From assembly GCA_030063045.1 (NCBI GenBank), contig JAQSEB010000021.1:2046001-2110000 (forward strand): DNA of 64,000 bases, read 5' to 3'. Source of the DNA: Pratylenchus scribneri. Its lineage: Eukaryota > Nematoda > Chromadorea > Rhabditida > Pratylenchidae. Below are positions 1-10,357 of this stretch, piece by piece; within the stretch, counting starts at the first letter, position 1; each line of letters begins with the position of its first letter. The position numbers were made by a program, and so were the translations under genes. The notes beneath the pieces were generated by a model. That model did not search any database and had not been told where the DNA came from. It worked only from the letters and a program-made list of their open reading frames with translations.

Positions 1-1118
1 TTATTTGGAATTGCTTACAAAGAAAAATTTCCGTTTTGGATACATTCCGACTTATGTAGTCAAATATTTTCGTGAAAATGGGAGAATCAATGCAGTTTGG
101 TTTCAATCCATTACGGTGGAGCATTTGGACAAAATAAAATACTGGTTAATTCCAGCCCATTTAAACGGCAATCATTGGGCATTGGCGGCATTCGAAGTGA
201 CAATAAATTGGATGACATTTTACGATTCTCTTAATCCCGGAATTGTGATGGGGTCGAAGAATTTATTCAGGGAAAATATGTTGATTTTTTTCAAAATGCT
301 TTATCAAGAAAAATCTGGAAGTATGCCATTTGATCCGGAAGAGACCGAATGTTTTGATATGGATGACATGCCAAGGCAGGGAAATGGAATCGATTGTGGC
401 GTATTTTTAATGATGTTTGCCAAAGATATAATCAATCAAGAAAAATTATTACCGAAAATGACAATTAGTCAAGAAAAAATTTATGAATATCGATTGAAAA
501 TATTTAATGAACTGAGAATTGAAAGATTGTAATTTTTCATATTTTAATTATTAATCTATTTTAAATTAAGTAAATCGGAAGAATTCCACAAGATGATTCA
601 AGAACTAGAGCAAGTCCGAGTATTTGAACTCAAAGAAAAAGTAAATTATTTTTAATTATATATTAAAAATAATTTAGAGTCCATTGCCATTGGCTTTGGA
701 TAATTTATCAAATCGAGAATCAGCCACAAATATTGGGCAGGTATCCCAATTTAACAAAGGAAAAGGTTTACAAAAATAATGTTATTGCTTTTTTATTTAA
801 AAATTAGCACCTATTATTGGTACAACATTTTATGATACCAATGAACTGTTATTGAAGGAAAATCCACTGAAAGCAGACTACAAAATATACAAATTGAACA
901 GAGAATTACAAAACAATCAAAAAGAAAAGATGCTTTCATCTCCCACCCAACAACAAATGATGGACCAAAATAAATCAAAAGATCATTGGACTTTTGCAAT
1001 TGAAAATCCAATAATTCCAGAGGGATTTTTAGACCTCTCAACCATCAATGATGATGATGTATTATATTCTACTCACACCCAACAAAAAGTGATGGACCAA
1101 AATCCGATTAAAACTTAG
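1..1118 (+). CDS. Ulp1-type cysteine protease (SUMO/NEDD8 peptidase family C48), 3' part of gene
   Basis: The gene enters from the left edge. The first exon (to 528) encodes a C48 catalytic core: His in NHWALAAF, Asp in FYDSL, Gln and Cys in RQGNGIDCGVF, in the order and spacing of Ulp1/SENP proteases, which cleave ubiquitin-like proteins such as SUMO. The apparent stop at 530 is avoided by a GT donor at 529. Exons 571-640, 678-765 and 808-1118 join in consistent phase (2, 0, 1) through introns of about 40 nt and end at TAG 1116-1118. The tail after the catalytic core is about 180 residues, hydrophilic, Gln/Asn/Lys-rich and not recognised. The N-terminus lies outside the window. Host gene or transposon-borne Ulp1 cannot be told apart here; Ulp1 domains are known passengers of Mutator-like elements, and a SWIM-bearing Mutator-like element lies 3.6 kb away. 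Confidence 0.85.
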
Positions 1119-1459
1119 ATTAGGGCCAGTTCTTTGATTTAGGTTTGGCCAAAGCATTGGCCGGGAAAGGAATCTTAAAAAAATTCAAATATATCGCTGG
1201 ATGTAATTTGGCCAAAAAAACAATTTTAGGTAATATATTGCACGTGAAATTTCACACAGCTCATCAATTGTTATCAAAAAATAAATGTCAGATTCGTATG
1301 TTCGGCTCTGAAAATACCCTAGAAAATATTGTTTAATAAAAAAAATCGATTGAGATATCATAATCCAAAAACAAAAAAAAATGATTAAAAATTTAAAATA
1401 TTTCAATCCATTCCACCACGTGATCTTTATGAAAAATACATTCCTATGATTTTTAGATA
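1119..1459. other. gap between Ulp1 gene and FLYWCH gene
   Basis: About 340 bases. A short open stretch from 1145 to 1336 has no family resemblance and no clear splice signals. The 5' exon(s) of the following FLYWCH-like gene should lie here or further upstream, but I cannot place its start codon. Confidence 0.4.
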
Positions 1460-2067
1460 GTAAATCCGCCCTCACAATCTGCATTTGAAGGAGATTATGT
1501 TGACAGACATAAAAAAATATGGCCTTTTCGTGCAAAAGTTGGCAAAAATATTTCTCATAAAAAATTACGCTCCGAATTTGGCTTTACTGAAAGTCAAGAA
1601 AATGAAACAACTATAAATTTGTTTTGTCGCAAAAAACTTTACAATGGTAGAAGATGCACGATGAAGGGAGTTTATTTGAAATCAAATGGATGTTTATACA
1701 CGCGCGGAGAACATGAAAATGAACACGAACGTGAACACACTGCTGAAAGAGGGGTATTTTTGGAGAAAAGATTAAAATTAAATTTAATAAAAAATAAATG
1801 CTCTAGAAAATACCACAAAATATTGGCGATAATTATGTGGATCGTGAAGGCAAGGAATGGCATTTTCATATGAAAATTGACAAGCATATTCTAAACGATG
1901 AGTTATGGTACAGAAATTTTGGCTTTTCATCAATTCACTCTAACAAATCAACATCGAATTTGAATTGCCAAAAACACTCGACCAATGGTGGAAAATGCCC
2001 ATTTAAGGGAATTTATTTGAAGGAAAATGGATGTTTATATATTCGAGGAAAACATGAACACATATAA
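1460..2067 (+). CDS. protein with two tandem FLYWCH-like zinc-finger repeats
   Basis: Two exons (about 1460-1753 and 1807-2067, stop TAA) join phase 0 across a 53-nt GT-AG intron. Each encodes one copy of the same module of about 75 residues: YVDR..K.W followed by FGF, then a Cys, a KC/RC pair, KG.YLK.NGCLY.RG and a closing H.H. The order of two Cys then two His with a C.LY-type middle strand fits FLYWCH fingers, which bind DNA and occur in nematode regulators and in proteins derived from Mutator-like transposases. The two copies are clearly homologous, so the unit arose by internal duplication. The 5' start is unresolved: the open frame upstream begins near an acceptor at about 1458 and no ATG is in frame. 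It could be a separate small gene or the 3' end of a larger one. Confidence 0.6.
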
Positions 2068-2576
2068 TTGATTGAAATGGACATTCGATATATTCTTAGA
2101 ACAAATTAATTATAGATATTTGCTTTTAATAAAAATCAAGATTTAATTCAAAGAGAAATTTTGATCAGAATTTTGAAATGCCTCTTCGAAAATGAGTATT
2201 TTTCGAATATACAAATATTTATTTTCTTAGATTATTTTCCTTGCAGAGATTTCTAAAATACCAGATAAAATATTTCTCTATTCTATTTTAATTAAATAAT
2301 TATTAATATAAGAATTACGTGATCGCCGGTTGCATCTTTTAACTAAATTTTTCATTAATATTTTCAATTTTATGAATGGATTTAAAAATTATTCAAAGTT
2401 CAAAAAATTCCCATTATAAACAATGACTAATTTATTTTTAATTTAGAAATTGTTTTCCCATTAGCTGAATGAGGAAATTATCATATGAAAATTGTGCAAA
2501 GTTTTATACATAAAGTCAAGAGAATTAGATTTGATATTGATGGTTTTTTCAATTCTTACTTGACATTCTCATCATT
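2068..2576. other. intergenic, no feature seen
   Basis: A+T-rich spacer between the FLYWCH-like gene and the 3' end of the minus-strand SPRY gene. I see no coding frame, RNA or repeat in it. Confidence 0.5.
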
Positions 2577-4023
2577 TTACAATTTTTCTTCAATGACGCT
2601 TTCGAATTTTTTGAAACGCCATCCTTCCTTTCTAAAGTTCGCCCGAATTGAATCACCTTTACAGTACAAATTAACAGCTGGGAAAAATTTGAGATTGGCG
2701 AAATTAGCAGGTAATTTTGCTTTTCCTGAATTAAATTTATTAATTTTTTTTCTGAAAATACTTTTTCTAATTTTTAATTAATCATTCATTTTTAATTAAA
2801 TAATTTAATCCAGCAATTCGCCATTTAATGTGGCAAAGCATTCCATTTTTGAATTTGGCTGATGAATTATTCCTAAGCCAACAAAATCTCCTCTATTAAA
2901 ATATTCATAGGAATTTGCAAAATAGGTGAAAGTTCCATCAATCCGTATTCCTTCTTTGCTCGAAATTCCAAAGGAATTAGTATTCTTCCATCCAAGGCAA
3001 TTTCCTTTCAATAGAAAATTTTCACAACAAAATCCAATGAGAGTGCAATTTCTGAACAATGAATGATTAATGATAAATTAGAATTTTTATTAATATATTT
3101 TTACAAGAAAAATGCAATATTGAAATTATAACTTCTAAGTTTTTTAAGGCAACACAAAATTTTTGAAACTTTTTTGGCATCTAATTAATTTTAAATACTA
3201 AAAGAGAAACATTATGGTAAAGAAAATTCGAAGCAAAAATATAACAAATTAATACAAGAAATCCAAAATACAAATAAAAATTTGTAAAATAAAATTAATT
3301 ATTTACCGACACGGGCCAAGAATTTCCACTTCAAAATAGAAAGCAATTATCTTTTTATTGAAGATATCACTCAAATTGTTTCGTGGAATTGGGAAATTGG
3401 CACGAACACAATTCCATCCTAAAATAATAATTAAATTAAAAATAATACAATTATCACCATCTGGACCGGAATGTTTGCCAATGAGTCTGTCCATAGAAAT
3501 TGCCAATCCTGACCCACAATCGGCTTCATTCCACTTATTTGCTTTCATTGCCTAAGAATTATTTTATAATTTTAATAGGATAAAAATATTCAAACCATTT
3601 TGATGCTTTCAATCATTTTTTGAACATTTCTGGCCAAATGGCCATTTGGCATTTTAGATAGAAGAACCAAGGCATTTTCCAATGGCAATGAGCCAAATAA
3701 TTCATTTAATAATTCGGCTGGCAACATTGTTGGCCAAATAATTGTTAAATTGTTCTTTAAAAATTTCAAGTAAATTGCAGATTGAATATTTCTAAAAAAT
3801 TAACTGCTTTCAAAACGGCCTCCATTTTTGCCATCTTTATTGTCAATATTAAATTTTGTTTTTTCAGCAAAACATTTTCCTCATCCTTTTTCACTATTCC
3901 TTTCATAATTTCATCCATCATATTATGCTCAATAGCAAATATTTCCTGATTCAATCTGCGCTTTTTAACAGCCATCTCATTCCATTGTTTCATAAATTGT
4001 TGTTGTCCATTTTGTTGATTCAT
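2577..4023 (-). pseudogene. SPRY gene copy 1: coiled coil, F-box-like helix, SPRY; last splice donor lost
   Basis: Six exons match the intact paralogue at 37274 exon for exon: 3805-4023, 3596-3754, 3458-3551, 3307-3418, about 2809-3051 and 2577-2725. The protein begins MNQQNGQQQ with a charged coiled coil. A motif like LP.EL.NELF.SLPLENA follows, which resembles an F-box helix. The SPRY/B30.2 domain, a protein-binding beta sandwich, includes DFVGLGIIHQPNSK. Intron 5 lacks the donor: intact copies have GGTAAA after the LLG codons, this copy has GGATTAA, so translation would stop at 2805. The last exon is still open and ends EEKL, so the loss looks recent. No signal peptide is visible, unlike cyst-nematode SPRYSEC effectors. 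It could still make a protein truncated within SPRY. Confidence 0.75.
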
Positions 4024-4733
4024 TTTGAATTTTTCTAAAATGAAATATTATTTTTAAAATTTGCTTTAAAAATATGGAAATAGGAGGAATAGAAAAATGA
4101 TGGCTGAAAATAATAAAATCTTTGTTACTCGTTAATTAATTTATAACTGAAGAATAATTATTTAAAGAAATGAAAAATAATGGTTGAGAAAGTATGGAAA
4201 ATAAGAATTGTTCATAAATTAATCTGCAACTCATTTATGAGATAAAGAACATTTTATTTCACAGTGAATGCTGCATGCAAATGGGAGGGACCATCAATAC
4301 AAAGGAAAAAAGAGATGGATAGAGAAGGACGGCAGATACATTAAACAATCAGCATTTAATTAGGGAAATTTGCAAAAATTACCCATTTATTATTCATTCC
4401 TTTCTTTGCGTACATTTTTCATCATTCCATTGTGCAAAAATCTTCAATTAAAAAAGAACAAAAAGTTCACAATCCTATCTTCTCTCCTATATTAAGAAAT
4501 ATTTTCAGAAAATTTACCAAAGACAATTTTTAATTTTCCCAAGACAATTCCATTCCAATTTTAATCCTCATTTGATGCCCCTTTATGATGTTTGACTTTC
4601 CCAATGAACTCAATTAAATTGCTATATTGCCTTCTTAAACAAATAGACAAAGTATAAAATTAATATGTGAATTTGCAATAAATCTTTCTTAAATTTGACA
4701 TCGAGTAAATATTATTCATATTTCAGTCAGTCA
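4024..4733. promoter_or_regulatory. 5' flank of SPRY copy 1, conserved among SPRY copies
   Basis: No gene. Read on the minus strand, this block resembles the 600 or so bases upstream of the SPRY genes at 37274 and 47062: the run with TCATTTATGAGATAAAG, the CTGCATGC stretch, and the block near 4540-4610 about AATTCCATTCCAATTTTAAT. Conservation beyond the transcripts suggests the duplication units carried their promoters. Confidence 0.45.
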
Positions 4734-4742
4734 ATTATTGAA
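4734..4742. repeat. left copy of 9-bp target-site duplication (ATTATTGAA)
   Basis: Identical 9-mers flank the Mutator-like element here and at 6666-6674, as expected for MULE insertion. Confidence 0.8.
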
Positions 4743-5063
4743 GGGAAATATTTAATTTGGCAAATAAATTATTGAAAATGGCAAATAGAGTATTTAATTT
4801 GGCAAATAGGATTTTATGTCGTAAAAGTATTGAAAATGGCAAATAAATTATTGAAAATGGCAAAAAGAGTATTTAATTTGGCAAATAGAAATACAATTAT
4901 TATCGCTCACTATAATCGGTTCAAACCGGTTTCAATACTTACCCAAACTGGTTTAAAATATTTTTTATGGTTAAAATAATAAAATTCTTTTTTATTTTAA
5001 TTTTGCTTTCTCTATTCTCATGCAGATAATTAATTGATAAAACCATCAGATCATCAAACTATT

Positions 5064-6193
5064 ATGAAGAAAAATTACTTGGAAATGAGCAACAAATATG
5101 GAAAATTGCAGCAGAATTATACCAGATTGCAGAAGGAAATGGCAGAAGTGCGCAAGGAAAATTCAAAATTGAAAGAGGAAATGGCGGAATTGCGAAAAGA
5201 AAATGCTAAATTGAAAGCAAAAAATAAAAGAGAAGATTTAGAAAGGCAACAATACCAAATGACGGTGATGGAAAATTCGGTTTGGCAATTTTCACTAATT
5301 GGTTTTAATTTTTTATAGCAAAGTGGCACATTTGATGGTTTGCCAATAGTGAAAATGGTGGAAAATGGTGAATTCACTGCCGAAACAATAATGAGTGTTC
5401 AATTGGATCATCAAAAGCAATCAAAGGTTCAAAATTAATTTATTAATTAAACATTGGATTTTTCGATAATTGGGACCAAGTCTGATCTAAAATCGAAATC
5501 GATCTGGATTATATATCAATCTATATAGCAATTTTATTGGCCTAGAAATTGCCTTTTTACAAAATGAAATAATTGCATTTTTATGAGTGTTTTGCCAAAT
5601 TTTGATTATAAACAAATTTATTCGTATGTCGACAATTCCGCAACCAGTTATTTGTTTTTAAACCGGCTTAATTAGGCTGGGGCTAGGCTAGGCCAGCATG
5701 GGATCTAGTGTTAGGACTAGGAAAAAATGCCAAAAACAGTGCCGAATTGTCGGTTGAGGAATTGTTGATGCGGAATTGTCGGCAGGCCCTATATAAATTG
5801 ATACAGCCAGCTAACTTACCATTCAAAAATATTTTAATCCCAAATTGACTAAAAACCACGGTTAATATAAAATTAATAAATTAAAAACATTTATAGAATT
5901 TGGACAACGGCACTCAGGACAAAATTCCACATTGTTGAACCATGCGAATTTTGGCAAGGTAATCTGGTTAAAAATTTATTTTAAAAATTGGCCATTTTAC
6001 AAACTAAGATTGCTACAAGTGCAATTGCTATGAAGGAGCCAGAAAAAAGGCCTGTGAGCATGCAGTGATGTGGATGTGCTCCGATGGATTGGCAGAATAT
6101 CCACCCGAAGTGACGGCTGAATTGATCGAGAAGAAACGCAAACGTGGCCGTCCAAAGAAGGTGCATGGAGGAACGGCATTGATGCATAATTAA
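5064..6193 (+). CDS. coiled-coil, SWIM zinc-finger and AT-hook protein carried by the MULE
   Basis: Exon 1 (5064-5279, first ATG) encodes a heptad-rich coiled coil with two EMAE.RKEN..LK units. A 39-nt GT-AG intron joins it to 5319-5426. After a long intron, 5897-5958 and 6009-6193 encode FHIVEPCEFWQ then C.C(8 residues)C.H, the SWIM zinc finger typical of Mutator-family transposases, and then KRKRGRPKK, a canonical AT-hook that binds the DNA minor groove, ending HN-stop. The phase between 5426 and 5897 does not match (0 versus 2), so a small exon is unseen, or the frame is broken; a short inverted-repeat element sits in that intron. The catalytic DDE region is absent. The protein may be a transposase remnant that binds transposon ends, or a host-like DNA-binding protein mobilised by the element. 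Confidence 0.6.
5625..5790. mobile_element. short inverted-repeat element nested in the MULE intron
   Basis: TCGACAATTCCGCA at 5629-5642 faces TGCGGAATTGTCGG at 5769-5782 (13 of 14 bases complementary). The core has a GGCTAGGC...CAGCATGGGATCTAGTGTTAGG stretch related to the cores of the elements at 25342 and 30175. It lies wholly inside the Mutator-like element. Confidence 0.5.
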
Positions 6194-6665
6194 CAATTTT
6201 TCAATCTATTTTATTCGACATTATAATACTCAATTTTTGACTTTCTATTCATTATTATATTGCTCAATTATCCATTATTAATTCAGTCTTTTTTATTTCA
6301 CTGGTATAACATTTTGATCAGGAGCTTATTATTATTTTATATTGCATGAAGTCGATAAATATTTGAATTTTCCAATTGTTTTTATAGACGCCTTCTTTAT
6401 TATAATTATTATTCAGGTAGAAAATAAGTGGTTTTTATCATAAAAAATATTTTAAACCAGTTTGGGTAAGTATTGAAACCGGTTTGAACCGATTATAGTG
6501 AGCGATAATAATTGTATTTCTATTTGCCAAATTAAATACTCTTTTTGCCATTTTCAATAATTTATTTGCCATTTTCAATACTTTTACGACATAAAATCCT
6601 ATTTGCCAAATTAAATACTCTATTTGCCATTTTCAATAATTTATTTGCCAAATTAAATACCATCC

Positions 6666-6674
6666 ATTATTGAA
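6666..6674. repeat. right copy of 9-bp target-site duplication (ATTATTGAA)
   Basis: Partner of the copy at 4734-4742. Confidence 0.8.
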
Positions 6675-7159
6675 TTGTACGAAAAATATTCAGATCTTAA
6701 GAATAAGAATTTTGATGAATAAGAATTTCGATTTACATTCATTTTTTAATAATATAGATATACAAATTTCAAAAAATTTATTTCTACAAATTACATTCTA
6801 AAGCTCTAAAAATGAATCCAAAAGCAATGCCGGCCGAATCAACTATAATAAGTCAGTTCTGTCACACTAAAAATGACAAAATATCCTAAAATAAATGACA
6901 AAATATCCTAATATTTAAAAACAAATAAATAAATATAAACAGAGTAAAGAATTGAGAAATAATAGTTAAGGAATAGAGAAAAAAAATTTTATGGATAAAA
7001 AAATAAATGATTAAAAAATATTTAAGAGTAAATAAAATGCACAGAATGACTGAAAATGACTGGATGGGAGTTAAAATAATGGCTAAATTAAAAAACTCGA
7101 AATAATCTTCTAACATTTGACTTTAAGCTTTAATTGAAAATTTGAGAGGATGATTAGAG
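6675..7159. other. intergenic, no feature seen
   Basis: A+T-rich sequence between the transposon and the minisatellite. Open frames here lack any protein-like composition. Confidence 0.5.
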
Positions 7160-8660
7160 ATGAATTTTTAAGTTCATGATGCAGAAAATAAATGATGAGC
7201 AAATGTAAGTGCTGAAAAATGAATGGAAAACATGAGATCACTAAAATAATGAATTTGTGAGGGGGAGAAGAGATAAATGGGTAGATGGGATGAGGTGAAT
7301 GCTAAATGGGAAGATGAGTTTAGATGAATGTGAGGATTAAAAAGCATGAATAGGAAGATGAGAAAGATGATTGGGAGGATGATAATGGATGAATAGGAAG
7401 ATGAGAAGTGATGATTGGGAGGATGATAATGGATGAATAGGAAGATGAGAAGAGATGATTGGGAAGATGAAAAAGGATGAATGTAGAGATGAAAAAGATG
7501 AATGGGAATATGAGAAGGGATTAATTGTAAGTTGAAAGGGATGTACGAAGAGATGCAAAGGAATGAATAATAAAAGGATAAGAGATGAATGTAAATATGA
7601 AAAGGATTTGAAAGATGAAAAGGAATGTATGAAGAGATGGAAAGGAATGTATGAAGTGATGGAAAGGGATGAATAGGAAGATGTGAAGCGAAGATGAAAA
7701 GGGAAGAGTAGGAAGATGAGAAGAGATGAATGTAAAGATGAAAAGGGATGATTTGGAAGATGAGAAGAGATGAATGAGAATATGAGAAGGGTTGAATTGG
7801 AAGATGAAAAAGGATGTATGAAGAGTTGGAAAGGGATGAATGGGAAGATGAGAAGAGATGAATGTAAAGATGAAAAGGGATTATTTGGAAGATGAAAAGG
7901 GATGTATGAAGAGTTAGAAAGTGATGAATGGGAAGATGAGAAGAGATGAATGTAAATATGAAAAGGGATGATTTGGAATATGAAAAGGTATGTATGAAGA
8001 GATGGAAAGGGATGAATAGGAAGATGGGAAGAGATGATTGGGAAGACGAAAAGGGATGAATAGGAAGATGGGAAGAGATGATTGGGAAGACGAAAAGGGA
8101 TGAATAGGAAGATGAGGAGATGAATGTAAAGATGAAAAGGGATGAATAGGAAGATGAGAAGAGATGAATGTAACGATGAAAAGGGATGAATAGGAAGATG
8201 AGAAGAGATGATTGAGAGGATGAGAAAAGGGATGAATAGGAAGATGAGAATATATGAATGGAAGATAAGAGATGAATGGGAATTATGAAAAGAGATAAAT
8301 GTAAAGATGAAAAGGAATGAATGGGATTAATGGGAATTATAAAATAGATAAATGTGAAGATGAAAAGGAATGAATGGGATGAATGGGAATTATGAAAAGA
8401 GATAAATGTGAAGATAAAAATGGATAAATGGAAAGTTGTAAGAGATGAATGTGAAGATGAAAAAGGGATGAATGGGAAGATAAGAGTTGAATGAGAATTA
8501 TTTGAAGAGATAAATGTAAAGATGAAAAGGGATGAATTGGAAGATGAGAAGAAATGAATGTATAAAGATGAAAAGGGATGAATGATAAAAGAGATGAATG
8601 GGAATATGAGAAGGGATAAATGGGAAGATGAGAAGAAATAAATGCGAAGATGAATAAATT
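7160..8660. repeat. purine-rich degenerate minisatellite (GATGAAAAGGGATGAATGGGAA-like)
   Basis: About 1.5 kb of strand-asymmetric sequence made of variants of GATGAAAAGGGATGAAT, GGGAAGATGAGAAGAGATG and similar units, with almost no C on the plus strand. Higher-order repeats are visible, for example GGAAGATGGGAAGAGATGAT occurs in successive blocks around 8020-8100. Open frames across it are artefacts of the missing stop-forming bases. Confidence 0.85.
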
Positions 8661-8909
8661 AAGCGAAACATGATGAAAATAAGAGGGAAAGGGCTTTGTT
8701 AAAATTCTCTGAATGATTATGCAAAAAATAAAGTAGGGGTAAATAAATGAGGGGTATTAAAAGAATGAATATGAATGTTGAATAAGATTTTAAAATGTTT
8801 GTAATCAAACCTTAATTAAAAATAGGCGGATACTTTTTATTAATCATGTTATTGAATTTTGTTTTTACTCAATTTACATTTCCAAATTTTCATTTTTAAT
8901 TAAAAATTT

Positions 8910-8950
8910 ACAAGCGTTCGTGAGCCGCGCAGCGGCTCACGAACGCTTGT
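8910..8950. repeat. perfect GC-rich palindrome, 19-bp arms and 3-nt spacer
   Basis: Bases 8910-8928 (ACAAGCGTTCGTGAGCCGC) are the exact reverse complement of 8932-8950, separated by GCA. It is strikingly GC-rich against its surroundings and lies exactly where the 5' part of the SPRY copy at 8947 is missing. It may be the scar of a transposon end or of a hairpin-capped break. Confidence 0.8.
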
Positions 8951-9933
8951 TATTGAATGAATTGTTTAGTTCATTGCCATTGGAAAATGCTTTTGGTCTC
9001 CTGGTCAAAATGCCAAATTGCCTTCTGGCTAGAAATGTACAAAAAATGATCAAAGGCATTAAAGAAGTGGAATATTTTTGGGAAGTAAAATTAAATAAAT
9101 AAGGAATTTTTCAGGCAATGAAGGAGAACCAATGGAATGAAGAGGATTGTGGGCCAAAATTGACAATTTTTGAAGAAGGACTCGTGGCAAAGCATTCCAA
9201 CTCATATAGTGGTTGGTGAAAATTAATATCTTTTTAAATTGGTTTTAATAATTTTATTTTTAGGAAGAAATTGCGTTCGAGCTGTTTTGTCAATTCCATT
9301 GTTCAATTTAAATTGCATCAATAAACCTAAAATTATCTTTTATTTTGAAGTACAAGTTATCAACGAATCAACTCGGTAATTTAATTTAATTTTCAAAATC
9401 ACAAAATTTTTTGCAAAAACCAAAAAAAATTTACATTTTTAAAGCGTAATAAATATTCAGGTTCAGATATGGTGGAATTGATATTGGATTTTGTGAACAA
9501 ATTCGAATGGAAAACAAATCGCTTGGATATGCGGCAAATTCTATTGGAATTGGGCGCAAAGATGCAATTCTGATTGATAGAAACGAGATCAGATTCGAAA
9601 ATAATGGTGGAGGTTTCAAGAAAGAGAATTTCGTTGGCCTCGGCATAATCCATCAACCAAATTCCTCATCTTCATTGAAATGTTTTGCAACTTGGAATGG
9701 AAAATTACTTGGTAAATTATTGTAAAAAATATAAAAAAATTTAATAATGAAATATGAACAAAAATTATAATTTCAATTAAAAAAAATTATTAGGGAAGTC
9801 TGAATTGCCAACAAAATTCGCCACTCTTGAACTTTTCCCTGCTCTCAGTTTAAACTATTATGGCCAATCAGTCCGCGTAAATTTTGGAAAGAAAAAATGG
9901 TGCTTCAAGGAATTTAAACGTGTTTTCAAATAA
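8947..9933 (+). pseudogene. SPRY gene copy 2, 5'-truncated at the palindrome
   Basis: Exons 8947-9066, 9115-9211, 9264-9375, 9461-9711 and 9794-9933 match copies at 37274 and 47062 in phase and size. They encode LLNELFSSLPLENAFGLL, then DCGPKL, the SPRY strands with NFVGLGIIHQPN-type sequence, and a final exon with VRVNFGKKKW-like residues ending FK-stop. All introns keep GT and AG. What is missing is the start: the coiled-coil exon, the LP-containing residues and any in-frame ATG are replaced by the palindrome. Unless a new upstream start is used it is a pseudogene, although the remaining frame is undamaged. Confidence 0.75.
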
Positions 9934-9964
9934 TTTGGATTGATAACGAGATATTCCAATAAAT

Positions 9965-10015
9965 GTGGATGAATTAAAATTGTGGATGAATTAAAATTGT
10001 GGATGAATTAAAATT
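9965..10015. repeat. 17-bp tandem repeat, three copies
   Basis: GTGGATGAATTAAAATT is repeated three times head to tail just after the stop of SPRY copy 2. Confidence 0.9.
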
Positions 10016-10204
10016 AAATATTTATAATTTCCATGGTTCTTAATATAATATTAGCCATCCAAATTCAATTCATTTTTATTTTTGCCATATTTTAATTCTA
10101 TTGAAATCAATTTAAAATGAATGCTTGGCTCAACTGTTTTAATTAAGATAAATTCATGTTTATTATTTTTTCAACTATTATCCAATTTGGATATCTCAAT
10201 TAGA

Positions 10205-10357
10205 GTTGCACCCCCGGGGACGGAGATGTGTTCGGGGAGAAATTTTCGGGGATCAAATTTTCGGGGAACATCTCGGGGCTACCCCGGGGTCATCTTTTTC
10301 GGGGACGGGGATTCGGGGATCACTTCGGGGATCCCCGGGGAAGAAGACGGGGATTAA
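10205..10357. repeat. GC-rich array of TTCGGGGA-like units
   Basis: The stretch holds about ten irregular repeats of TCGGGGA/ACCCCGGGG in otherwise A+T-rich DNA, and opens GTTGCACCCCCGGGGACGG. It resembles one end of a transposon family whose termini are arrays of a short phrase. I could not find a matching inverted end nearby. Confidence 0.6.

Larger units (their letters stand above)
4743..6665. mobile_element. Mutator-like element (MULE) with 221-bp perfect terminal inverted repeats
   Basis: Bases 4749-4969 are the exact reverse complement of 6439-6659 by eye. The repeats are built of alternating units like TATTTAATTTGGCAAATA and TATTGAAAATGGCAAATA. Beyond the perfect part the ends read GGGAAATATTT and, inverted, GGATGGTATTT. 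Directly outside is a 9-bp direct repeat, ATTATTGAA, at 4734-4742 and 6666-6674. Long terminal inverted repeats plus a 9-bp target duplication are the hallmark of Mutator-like transposons. The 1.9-kb element carries the SWIM/AT-hook exons described separately and no DDE transposase domain that I can see, so it is probably non-autonomous. Perfect repeat identity argues for recent movement. Confidence 0.85.

Noticed and set aside
814..1041. minus-strand frame of 75 residues
   Set aside because: It is antisense to the last exon of the Ulp1 gene, which is supported by phase across four exons.
5981..6196. minus-strand open frames of 60-71 residues
   Set aside because: They lie antisense to the SWIM/AT-hook exon, which has clear motifs on the plus strand.
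7337..7558. Ser/His-rich minus-strand frame
   Set aside because: It is a product of the purine minisatellite's missing stop codons on the complementary strand.
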